DNA of 8,781 bases from Lachnospiraceae bacterium (GTDB taxonomy: Bacteria; Bacillota; Clostridia; Lachnospirales; Lachnospiraceae): assembly GCA_017476305.1 (NCBI GenBank), contig JAFVAA010000741.1:1-8781 (forward strand). The letters run 5' to 3'. Position 1 is the stretch's first letter. Each line of letters starts with the position of its first letter. Under the pieces are notes generated by a model. It saw nothing but the letters and a program-made list of their open reading frames with translations, searched no databases and was not told the origin of the DNA. The position numbers and the translations under genes were made by a program. Positions 1 to 6,005 of this stretch are shown piece after piece.

Positions 1-478
1 AATCCTCAATAAAAGTATTCACTTCGGCACTGTTGACAGATACGTTTAAATACGCCATGCAAAGCAGGATATTTAAAAGTGCATCCACAAAATACTGTGT
101 CACATCATCCTTCTTCTCCTTATCGTACAGACTGCACAACTGAATCAGTACCGGCGGCATTTTATACACTCTTTCCACATCATTCATAAAGGTCTCGTCG
201 ATTTCTAAGTCTTTCGCGATCCCTAAAGGATTTCCGCATGGAATCGTTGCAATAAAACGAAGCTGGCTTTCTAAAATCTCGTCAAATTCCATCGCAAGCT
301 TCATAAGCACTGCCTGTATATATAAATCTAAAACCTCGGAGCTCTTCTGCCGCATTACTCTTTCTGCCTGTGCCCAAAAACCGGATACTTCCAGCGTTTG
401 ACAGTGTAACACTAATTTATCATAACAGCTTCTCGCGATCCGAAACAGTTCATCTTCCGTATAACCTGTCTTTACCAT
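1..478 (-). CDS. Unidentified protein, N-terminal 159 codons (runs off the window edge)
   Basis: The reading frame is open from an ATG at 478 to the window edge, so only the N-terminal part is visible. A strong Shine-Dalgarno site (AAAGGAG) lies about 8 nt upstream of the ATG, which fixes the start. The visible protein begins MVKTGYTEDELFRIARSCYD and looks entirely alpha-helical and soluble, with no signal peptide or membrane segment. Residues about 105-159 (VYKMPPVLIQLC, then DALLNILLCMAYLNVSVNSA) are weakly reminiscent of the TerB-like helical domain that precedes AAA+ ATPase modules in some clostridial proteins. That is only an impression: no catalytic motif is in view, so I assign no function. 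It lies downstream of recG on the same strand, but a 191-bp AT-rich gap with a candidate promoter suggests a separate transcript. I am confident that it is a gene and not confident of its identity. Confidence 0.8.
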   Translation of the reverse strand, partial: MVKTGYTEDELFRIARSCYDKLVLHCQTLEVSGFWAQAERVMRQKSSEVLDLYIQAVLMKLAMEFDEILESQLRFIATIPCGNPLGIAKDLEIDETFMNDVERVYKMPPVLIQLCSLYDKEKKDDVTQYFVDALLNILLCMAYLNVSVNSAEVNTFIED

Positions 479-592
479 GCAGCACACTCCTTTCCATCCT
501 TATTTTAAACGATACCCTGAATGCCCTAAAACACTATATTTGGTATCTGGAATACATAAAAAACTCAAAATATCTGTTTTTTGCACTACACT

Positions 593-621
593 ATTCTACA
601 ATAATTCTCATAAAAATACAA
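593..621 (-). promoter_or_regulatory. Candidate sigma-A-type promoter for the gene starting at 478
   Basis: On the minus strand, TTGTAT (616-621) and TAGAAT (593-598) are separated by exactly 17 nt in an AT-rich intergenic region. The -10 matches the consensus at 5 of 6 positions and the -35 at 3 of 6. Transcription would start near 586 and give a leader of about 108 nt. An alternative -10, TATAGT at 533-538, lies nearer the gene but has a poor -35. The rest of 479-669 shows no convincing intrinsic terminator for recG. Confidence 0.4.
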
Positions 622-669
622 TGACTAATCTTAAAAATTTCGTAACACTCTATTAACTATCCTATCATC

Positions 670-2709
670 CTATAAAGAAACCTCTCCTGCATATTTTTCC
701 AGTTTTTTTCGTAATCCCTGATACTTTTTACATAGAAGCGATACATCCCTGTCTGTAAAGCTTTTTGCAGCTTCATTCGCATCCCTGAGCTCTTTCGCAT
801 CCTGGTAGATATCCCCAATACGAAAGTAAAACTCTCCACTCTGCCTGATTCCGAACAGGTCTCCGGGACCTCTCATTTTCAGGTCTTCCTGTGCCACAAA
901 AAATCCGTCATTTGACCTTGCGATTACCTTTAAACGCTCCATCGTTTCCCGGGAAGAATTTCCTGCCATAAAGATACAGTAGGACTGCGCAGTTCCTCTC
1001 CCAACCCGTCCTCTGAGCTGATGGAGCTGTGCCAGGCCAAAGCGCTCTGCATTCTCGATCAGCATAACCGTGGCATTTGGAACATTAATCCCCACCTCTA
1101 CAACTGTAGTAGAAACCAGCACATCAATTTCATGGGCTGCAAAGGACTCCATTACCTTATTTTTCTCTGCCGGTTTCATTTTGCCATGCAGACATTCTAC
1201 ACGGATAGACTCAGGAAGGATTTCCCGTAAACTCCCGGCATAGTCCATCACATTCTCCATCTCCACGGCTTCGCTTTCCTCGATCATCGGGCAGATGATA
1301 TATACCTGATGTCCTTCCGCGACCTGCTTCGTAATAAAACGATACGCCTGTGGTCTGTAATTCGTCCCCACAGCACAGTTTTTTATCGGCAGGCGATTCT
1401 TCGGAAGCTCATCGATCACAGAGATATCCAGATCCCCATAGAGTATGATCGCCAATGTCCTGGGGATCGGTGTCGCGCTCATCACCAGCACATGTGGATT
1501 TTTCCCTTTTTCCGTGAACGCTTCTCTCTGCTTTACCCCGAATCTGTGCTGCTCATCTGTCACGATGAGTGCCAGGTCATGAAATAAAACCCCATCCTGG
1601 ATCAGCGCATGTGTCCCGATTACCAGATCTGCCTCTCCGGATTTTATCAGCTGCTTTGCCTCTTTCTTCTCCGAAGCCGTCATAAACCCCGTCAAAAGTA
1701 CCGTTTTCACCCCGAAAGGCTCTAAATACCGGTTAAACTCCTCATAGTGCTGCCTCGCTAACACCTCCGTCGGCACCATGATCGCCCCCTGGTATCCATT
1801 CTCTACCGCACAAAAAAGAGCGATAATAGCAATGATCGTCTTTCCGGAGCCTACATCCCCCTGAATCAGCCGGTTCATCACGAATCCCGAACGAAGATCA
1901 GAAAGAATATCATCCCACGTGCTTTTCTGTCCTTCCGTCAAAGAAAACGGAAGAGAAGCAAGCAGCTGCTCTGTCCGTTCCGTACTCGGAAAAAAATACT
2001 CTGACGGCTTCTCCTGTTTTTCTTCCCTCATATAATTTAAAGCCAGAGAAAATAAAAAAAACTCGTCAAAAACCAGGCGTCTTCTAGCCTCTGCATAGTC
2101 CTCCTTACTGTCCGGAAAATGGATCATGGAAATCGCTTTTTTTAATGGTAAAAGCCCGTATTGTTTCCGAATCTCGATCGGCAAAAAATCCGATTCAAAT
2201 TCACATTCATGAATCGCATTCGTCACAGCCTTTGTCACAGCCTTATTCGAAAGACCGGCAGTGAGCGAATACACCGGCTGAAGCTTTCCTAACCACTTTA
2301 CATATTCCTCTTTGGTCAAAATCTGTGGCTGTGTCATCTGAAACGTTCCGTTTTTTACGTAAATCTTCCCTCGAAGAATATAGTGCATCCCCACCTTCAG
2401 AGTCTTCAGTAAAAAAGGCATATTGAACCATGCCACACGAATACTGCCGGAACCATCCCTAAGCACCGCCTGGATAATTTTATACTGGCGCGTCTGGATG
2501 ATCGCAGGCTTTCCGGTAAAACTCCCCTCTATCACCACAGTTTCCCCTTCGCTCACGGAAGCAACCGGCACGATTCCGGTAAAAATGTCATATATCCTTG
2601 GATAATAATGGAGAAGCTCTGTGACGGATGTAATCCCGAGCTTAAAAAAGAGCTTCTCACTTTTTTCTCCGATTCCTTTAATCACTCTGATACCATCTGT
2701 TTCTTTCAT
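670..2709 (-). CDS. recG: ATP-dependent DNA helicase RecG
   Basis: RecG is a superfamily 2 helicase that remodels stalled replication forks and branch-migrates Holliday junctions and D-loops. At 679 aa it has the normal full length. Residues about 50-150 form the OB-fold wedge domain that grips branched DNA. The helicase core shows Walker A GDVGSGKT (284-291), motif II DEQH (385-388), motif III SATPIPRT (411-418), motif V within STTVVEVGINVPNA (533-546), and motif VI QLHQLRGRVGR (561-571). The TRG region that couples ATP hydrolysis to translocation follows, at about 602-625 (key stretch QEDLKMRGPGDLFG). All key residues are present and there is no frameshift. The ATG at 2709 follows a moderate AGAGGGG ribosome site. 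The gene is the third of the asp23-fakA-recG operon, 25 nt after fakA, in an order like Bacillus yloU-yloV-recG. Identification is secure. Confidence 0.98.
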   Translation of the reverse strand: MKETDGIRVIKGIGEKSEKLFFKLGITSVTELLHYYPRIYDIFTGIVPVASVSEGETVVIEGSFTGKPAIIQTRQYKIIQAVLRDGSGSIRVAWFNMPFLLKTLKVGMHYILRGKIYVKNGTFQMTQPQILTKEEYVKWLGKLQPVYSLTAGLSNKAVTKAVTNAIHECEFESDFLPIEIRKQYGLLPLKKAISMIHFPDSKEDYAEARRRLVFDEFFLFSLALNYMREEKQEKPSEYFFPSTERTEQLLASLPFSLTEGQKSTWDDILSDLRSGFVMNRLIQGDVGSGKTIIAIIALFCAVENGYQGAIMVPTEVLARQHYEEFNRYLEPFGVKTVLLTGFMTASEKKEAKQLIKSGEADLVIGTHALIQDGVLFHDLALIVTDEQHRFGVKQREAFTEKGKNPHVLVMSATPIPRTLAIILYGDLDISVIDELPKNRLPIKNCAVGTNYRPQAYRFITKQVAEGHQVYIICPMIEESEAVEMENVMDYAGSLREILPESIRVECLHGKMKPAEKNKVMESFAAHEIDVLVSTTVVEVGINVPNATVMLIENAERFGLAQLHQLRGRVGRGTAQSYCIFMAGNSSRETMERLKVIARSNDGFFVAQEDLKMRGPGDLFGIRQSGEFYFRIGDIYQDAKELRDANEAAKSFTDRDVSLLCKKYQGLRKKLEKYAGEVSL

Positions 2710-2734
2710 CCTCTTCCCCTCTCGTCCCGTGCTG

Positions 2735-4405
2735 TCACTCTACGGAAATAAAATACGAATAGATCGGCTGTCCACCATACTGGACCTCTATCTCCAGTTC
2801 ATCATGTGCTTCTAAAAGGATATCTGCCAGATGCTCTGCAGCCTCCTCTGTCACATCCTCACCATAGTACAGACTGACTAACTCCGATTCATCGTCTAAC
2901 ATCGACTCCACTAACTCCCTTGCCGCCGTTTGGATCGAACCACTGACAGAAACGATGGATTTGCCGTAAAGCCCCATATAATTCCCCTGCTTGATTTCCT
3001 TCCCGTCCATCGTCGTATCACGAACGGCATAAGTCACCTGACCTGATTTAATCATCGTCATGCTTTCCTTCATGGCCTCTTCGTTCGCCGTGACCTCCTG
3101 CTCCTCCGAAAAGCTGATCATCGCCGCAATCCCCTGCGGGATGCTTTTTGAAGGAATGACCACGAGCCGTTTCCCTGTAAAGAGAGCTTTCGCCTGCTCC
3201 GCTGCTAATATAACGTTCCCATTGTTCGGAAGGATAAAGACGGTTTCCGCATTCACCTTTCCTGCAGCCTCTAAAAAATCTTCCGTAGAAGGATTCATCG
3301 TCTGGCCGCCCTCGATCACATGATCCACACCCAGATCCTGAAAAACGCTCTTTAGTCCTTCTCCGGCACAAACAGCTATAAAACCGTACTTTTTCGCAGG
3401 CAGCTCTGTTTTTTCCCGCTTCACGGGCTCTATTTCCCCATTTGCGATTTTTTCCGCATCCTTGATCAACTTCTCATGATGCTCCTCGCGCATATTATCG
3501 ATCTTCATACTGGTGAGCGAACCATAGGTCAAGGCTTTCTGAATGGCTAAGCCCGGATCGTTGGTATGGACATGTACCTTCACAATGTCTTCATCCGAAA
3601 CCACTACGACACAGTCTCCGATCTTCTGTAAATATTCCTTCAGCTGTCCCTCTACCACATCTGCATTTCGTTCCAGCATAATGATAAATTCCGTACAATA
3701 TCCATATTTTATATCTGCCTCTCCTGCAGTGCTTGCACGTACTACAGAAGTAGTCCCACCTACAGTAATAGAAAAGTCAGCTGTCCTGCCATTTAATGCA
3801 TCCAAAGCGCCCCTGATAAAGGTCATAAGACCTTCTCCGCCGGAATCTACCACTCCTGCCTCCTTTAAGACCGGAAGCAGATCCGGCGTCTTGAGCAGTG
3901 CTTCCTCCATACACTGTGAAACCTGATCACAAAAAACCGCTAAATCCTCTATATCTCCTGCCTCTAAAAGCTCCTTTGCTTTTTCAGCACCTGCGGCAGC
4001 TACTGTCAGAATCGTTCCCTCCTTTGGCTTCATCACTGCCTTGTATGCTGTGTCTGCCGCCTGCGAGATCGCCTTCCCGAGAAGCTCAGCCTGTATTTCA
4101 TCATTTCCCCTGATTGCTTTCACAAATCCCCTGAAAATCTGTGAGAGGATCACACCGGAATTCCCTCTGGCACCACGCAGGGAGCCGCCGGAAATGGCTT
4201 TCCCCAAGGTGTCTATGGTCGGCTTTTCTAAAAGACTCACATCCTTCGCCGCCGCCATCACTGTCATCGTCATATTTGTTCCGGTATCCCCGTCCGGCAC
4301 CGGAAATACATTCAGCTCATTGATATATTCCTTCTTCGCCTCCAATGCCTTTGCACCTGCCAAAAACATCTTCTGGATCATACCTGCATCAATTCTTTTC
4401 ATCAC
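2735..4405 (-). CDS. fakA: DAK2/DegV-domain fatty acid kinase FakA-like protein (YloV family)
   Basis: FakA-type kinases use ATP to phosphorylate fatty acids carried by a separate FakB protein, feeding exogenous fatty acids into phospholipid synthesis. The 556-aa length is typical. The N-terminal DhaL/DAK2 domain (about 1-205) has the metal-nucleotide motif NVFPVPDGDTGTNM (32-45, with D38 and D40), GARGNSGVILSQ (78-89) and GVVDSGGEGLM (184-194). The middle domain contains C237, H278 and H280, matching the Cys/His metal site I recall from FakA middle domains. The C-terminal DegV-like part includes ILPNNGNVILAAEQA (391-405). No FakB gene is in the window. The start is ambiguous: GTG at 4405 and ATG at 4402 are adjacent codons. 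The GGAGG site (4415-4419) lies 9 nt before the GTG and 12 nt before the ATG, and it begins right at the upstream asp23 stop codon, which suggests translational coupling. The general kinase family is certain; the exact fatty-acid role is inferred from homology. Confidence 0.93.
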   Translation of the reverse strand: MMKRIDAGMIQKMFLAGAKALEAKKEYINELNVFPVPDGDTGTNMTMTVMAAAKDVSLLEKPTIDTLGKAISGGSLRGARGNSGVILSQIFRGFVKAIRGNDEIQAELLGKAISQAADTAYKAVMKPKEGTILTVAAAGAEKAKELLEAGDIEDLAVFCDQVSQCMEEALLKTPDLLPVLKEAGVVDSGGEGLMTFIRGALDALNGRTADFSITVGGTTSVVRASTAGEADIKYGYCTEFIIMLERNADVVEGQLKEYLQKIGDCVVVVSDEDIVKVHVHTNDPGLAIQKALTYGSLTSMKIDNMREEHHEKLIKDAEKIANGEIEPVKREKTELPAKKYGFIAVCAGEGLKSVFQDLGVDHVIEGGQTMNPSTEDFLEAAGKVNAETVFILPNNGNVILAAEQAKALFTGKRLVVIPSKSIPQGIAAMISFSEEQEVTANEEAMKESMTMIKSGQVTYAVRDTTMDGKEIKQGNYMGLYGKSIVSVSGSIQTAARELVESMLDDESELVSLYYGEDVTEEAAEHLADILLEAHDELEIEVQYGGQPIYSYFISVE

Positions 4406-4420
4406 TGATCTATTCCTCCA

Positions 4421-4783
4421 CTAATCCTCATCTATGATACGCACTCCCTCTACAACTACATTGATTCCCTCTACATCAAGACCGGTATATCGATGGATTT
4501 TATAATACACGCTTTCCAGAATATTCTGTGCGACTGCCCGAATACTGACTCCATACGCCACGATCACGTGCAGCTCGATTTTAATGCGGTTTTCCACCAC
4601 ATATACGTTCACTCCTCTGCTGGCATTCTCCCGCTTTAACAGCTTTGCCATACCATCCTTCACATTGACAGAAGCCATGCCCACGACACCGATACAATCC
4701 GTGGCAGCCGCACCGGCATACTTCGCCAGAACATCCCTGTCTATCACGACCTCTCCCATGCTCGTATTCATTTTTCCTTTCAT
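4421..4783 (-). CDS. Asp23/Gls24 family envelope stress response protein (YloU-like)
   Basis: This 120-aa protein belongs to the Asp23/Gls24 family (DUF322), small alpha/beta proteins that in Staphylococcus form a membrane-associated layer linked to envelope stress. The family pattern is visible: GEVVIDRDVLAKYAGAAATD near the N-terminus, GVVGMASVNVKDG at about 32-44, then alternating strands (NVYVVENRIKIELHVIVAYG) and a C-terminal strand NVVVEGVRI. There is no signal peptide or membrane span. The ATG at 4783 is preceded by AAAGGTGG with about 7 nt spacing; M5 is a less likely alternative. It is the first gene of the operon with fakA (15-nt gap) and recG, as yloU precedes yloV in Bacillus, so a link to fatty-acid or envelope physiology is a reasonable inference from context. 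The biochemical role is unknown. Confidence 0.93.
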   Translation of the reverse strand: MKGKMNTSMGEVVIDRDVLAKYAGAAATDCIGVVGMASVNVKDGMAKLLKRENASRGVNVYVVENRIKIELHVIVAYGVSIRAVAQNILESVYYKIHRYTGLDVEGINVVVEGVRIIDED

Positions 4784-4841
4784 ACGTTTCCCACCTTTCC
4801 TTTTGTCATTCTTTCCTGTCGTCTTTCATATGATAAAGTAT

Positions 4842-4870
4842 ATGATACCATAACACAGACTACAAATCAA
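4842..4870 (-). promoter_or_regulatory. Promoter of the asp23-fakA-recG operon (extended -10)
   Basis: On the minus strand TTGATT (4865-4870) is followed after 17 nt by TATCAT (4842-4847), with TGG directly before the -10, which makes an extended -10 element. The -35 matches at 4 of 6 positions and the -10 at 5 of 6. A second overlapping option is TTGTAG-17-TATACT with its -10 at 4837-4842. Transcription would start near 4835 and leave a leader of about 50 nt. The octamer ATATGATA occurs twice on the plus strand (4828-4835 and 4840-4847), overlapping the -10 and the start point, and could be an operator. Confidence 0.6.
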
Positions 4871-4914
4871 ACCAATATAAAAATTATCAGGAATTGGAAA
4901 GGCATGGTGATTTT

Positions 4915-5052
4915 ATGAAAAGAATGCTTGGTTTTATCCTTTTTTGGATTGCAATAGGCATGAGTATAATGTTTTTTTTAGAAAATAATTTTTTGACGAT
5001 CCTGATCATACTCACCTGCCTGATTCTTGGTTACAACCTGTTTTGTTCGTAA
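4915..5052 (+). CDS. 45-aa two-helix membrane miniprotein
   Basis: This short plus-strand ORF is divergent from asp23 and convergent with rpmB. It is preceded by GGTGAT (4906-4911), which pairs with the anti-Shine-Dalgarno sequence, 3 nt before the ATG. The product begins MKRMLGFILFWIAIGMSIMF and ends ILGYNLFCS. It reads as two hydrophobic helices (about residues 4-22 and 26-44) joined by a polar ENN turn, so a membrane hairpin is expected. The two Lys/Arg residues at the extreme N-terminus suggest that both ends face the cytoplasm. I recall similar ~45-residue proteins with the pattern MKR-LGF-LFWIA-GM near this position in other Lachnospiraceae, but I cannot verify this here. No clear plus-strand promoter is visible. 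The function is unknown. The clean hydrophobic architecture, ribosome site and isolated intergenic position argue that it is real. Confidence 0.68.
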   Translation: MKRMLGFILFWIAIGMSIMFFLENNFLTILIILTCLILGYNLFCS

Positions 5053-5084
5053 TTTTTTGTATCATATGTAGCGAAGATTCCTAT

Positions 5085-5118
5085 AAAAAAAAATAAACTG
5101 CGATTTTTCGCAGTTTAT
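5085..5118 (-). terminator. Rho-independent terminator of rpmB
   Basis: A perfect 11-bp stem (ATAAACTGCGA at 5093-5103 with TCGCAGTTTAT at 5108-5118) encloses a 4-nt loop. On the minus strand the stem runs into nine T residues (the A run at 5085-5093). The rpmB stop codon is about 60 nt upstream of it in the reading direction. On the plus strand no T tract follows, so it should work chiefly for rpmB, insulating it from the asp23 operon. Confidence 0.88.
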
Positions 5119-5179
5119 CATAATTCATACACTTTATAGAAAATACTTTTCTGTTCTCGACAAGCCCTTCAGAATGCGC

Positions 5180-5365
5180 TTACGCACGCTCTACTGCACC
5201 GGAACGCAAACATCCTGTGCACACATGCATCTTCTTTGTTCCACCATCTACCTTTACACGAACGGTTTTAATATTTGGCTTCCACATCCTGTTTGTTCTT
5301 CTATGTGAATGGCTCACATTCTTTCCAAAGTGAACGCTCTTTCCACAAACTGCACATTTTGCCAT
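5180..5365 (-). CDS. rpmB: 50S ribosomal protein bL28
   Basis: The 61-aa product is ribosomal protein bL28 of the large subunit. It starts [20 protein letters not shown] and contains the family signature [10 protein letters not shown] followed by [12 protein letters not shown]. It is the zinc-binding C+ form: C4/C7 and C49/C52 make two CxxC pairs. The ATG at 5365 is chosen because AAAGGAGGTG (5372-5381) sits at ideal spacing; an in-frame GTG at 5374 overlaps that ribosome site and cannot be the start. The gene is monocistronic, with its own promoter (5482-5510), a ~110-nt leader and a strong terminator (5085-5118). In Bacillus rpmB lies next to the yloU-yloV genes as it does here, but in the opposite orientation to them. 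Confidence 0.98.
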   Translation of the reverse strand: MAKCAVCGKSVHFGKNVSHSHRRTNRMWKPNIKTVRVKVDGGTKKMHVCTGCLRSGAVERA

Positions 5366-5393
5366 CGTAAGCACCTCCTTTTATTTCACTTGA

Positions 5394-5459
5394 CTGATTT
5401 ATCTCTGTAACGCAGTACCCACGTCGTAATCCTTACGTCGTAATATTACGTTTCATCAG
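5394..5459 (-). promoter_or_regulatory. rpmB 5' leader with repeated, mutually exclusive pairing segments
   Basis: Between the predicted start point (about 5475) and the rpmB ATG, the leader contains the direct repeat ACGTCGTAAT (plus strand 5421-5430 and 5435-5444, 14-nt period) and the perfect palindrome CGTAATATTACG (5439-5450). On the RNA, CGUAA and UUACG segments alternate, so an inner hairpin CGUAA-GGA-UUACG competes with pairing of the outer segments. Flanking CUGAU (5455-5459) and AUCAG (5394-5398) could close the whole structure. This may be a cis-regulatory leader, for example autogenous control by L28, but that is inference and it matches no riboswitch I know. Confidence 0.4.
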
Positions 5460-5481
5460 CTCACATTTGCACAACATGAAC

Positions 5482-5510
5482 ATTCTACCAAACATCCTGA
5501 AAAAATGCAA
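5482..5510 (-). promoter_or_regulatory. Promoter of rpmB (extended -10, 17-nt spacer)
   Basis: TTGCAT (5505-5510) is followed after exactly 17 nt by TAGAAT (5482-5487) on the minus strand, with TGG directly upstream of the -10. This is a strong vegetative sigma-A promoter with an AT-rich upstream region. Transcription should start near 5475. Its presence shows that rpmB is transcribed independently of gerW. Confidence 0.75.
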
Positions 5511-5528
5511 GTTCTTTTTTCATAATTT

Positions 5529-5595
5529 TGTCCACGCCTTTTGGACATAACGAAGTTGCGAAGCAACTTCCATGATAAATGCTGAAAGCATTTAT
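5529..5595. repeat. Array of three short hairpins between gerW and the rpmB promoter
   Basis: Three inverted repeats are packed into 67 bp. The first is a 9-bp stem with loop GAA (ATAAATGCT / AGCATTTAT, 5575-5595). The second is an 8-bp stem with loop GAA (GAAGTTGC / GCAACTTC, 5552-5570), separated from the first by CATG. The third is a 6-bp stem TGTCCA / TGGACA (5529-5534, 5542-5547). None is followed by a T tract on either strand, so they are not canonical intrinsic terminators. They could protect or process the gerW mRNA 3' end, act as a Rho-type end, or be a dispersed REP-like intergenic element. Confidence 0.6.
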
Positions 5596-5606
5596 TTACA
5601 GGAAAT

Positions 5607-6005
5607 TTATAATTCCTCAGCTTTCTCCGACTGCTCCGGCTTTTCCTTCGCCTGTCCCTCTTTGTCCTTGGAAGCCGTAAATTTATCTACGAACCCCGGC
5701 ACCATATCCAGTATCTTTGTCAAACCGTCCTGATTCTTTACATTTACAAGCTTCGTCTCACCATTACGAATCACCAGGACCGCACTCGGCTGGATTTTCC
5801 CACCCATTCCGCCGGCACCGTTATCCTTTTTCTCCTTTTCTGAAAAAGCCCCTGCTGCCACACCAAATGTCACATCGACCAGAGGAAGAATAATCGTCCC
5901 GTCGTCAAACTTCATCGCATCCCCTACGACTGTCTTTCCTGTAATAAAGCCCTCCATTCCATTGAAAAGTGACTCTACCGTTCCTTTAAAGTTGTTTTCT
6001 GCCAT
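5607..6005 (-). CDS. gerW: GerW family sporulation protein (YtfJ)
   Basis: The 132-aa protein matches the GerW/YtfJ family, forespore-made proteins needed for normal spore germination in Bacillus. It begins MAENNFKGTVESLFNGMEGF and has the family core: GKTVVGDAMKFDDGTIILPL (about 23-42), VDVTFGVAAGAF (43-54), the glycine-rich GAGGMGGKIQPSAVLVI (63-79), and a helix around DMVPGFVDKF. The last 20 residues are a charged Lys/Glu tail that varies in this family. The start is set at the ATG at 6005, because AAAGGAGG lies 7 nt before it; a GTG one codon upstream is spaced too closely. The ATG overlaps the stop of the DUF2953 gene as TGATG, so the pair is translationally coupled, like ytfI-ytfJ of Bacillus. 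It implies an endospore-forming host. Confidence 0.94.
   Translation of the reverse strand: MAENNFKGTVESLFNGMEGFITGKTVVGDAMKFDDGTIILPLVDVTFGVAAGAFSEKEKKDNGAGGMGGKIQPSAVLVIRNGETKLVNVKNQDGLTKILDMVPGFVDKFTASKDKEGQAKEKPEQSEKAEEL

Noticed and set aside
370..624. An 84-codon plus-strand ORF spanning the start of the first gene and its upstream region
   Set aside because: It has no ribosome binding site, overlaps a well-supported minus-strand gene and its promoter, and its composition is that of translated AT-rich intergenic DNA.
479..669. A recG terminator or a riboswitch in the gap downstream of recG
   Set aside because: I found no GC-rich stem followed by a T run and no recognisable riboswitch core, only AT-rich sequence with one candidate promoter.
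3543..4424. Two 127-codon plus-strand ORFs opposite the FakA-like gene
   Set aside because: They are antisense to a full-length conserved kinase, carry no Shine-Dalgarno site or domain pattern, and are Ser/Pro/Phe-rich as expected from reading a coding strand backwards.
5366..5374. An in-frame GTG three codons upstream as the rpmB start
   Set aside because: The GTG lies inside the AAAGGAGGTG ribosome site, and bL28 proteins of this type begin with MAKCAVCGK.
5529..5547. The TGTCCA/TGGACA hairpin as an intrinsic terminator of gerW
   Set aside because: The stem is only 6 bp and neither side has a T tract after it on the relevant strand.
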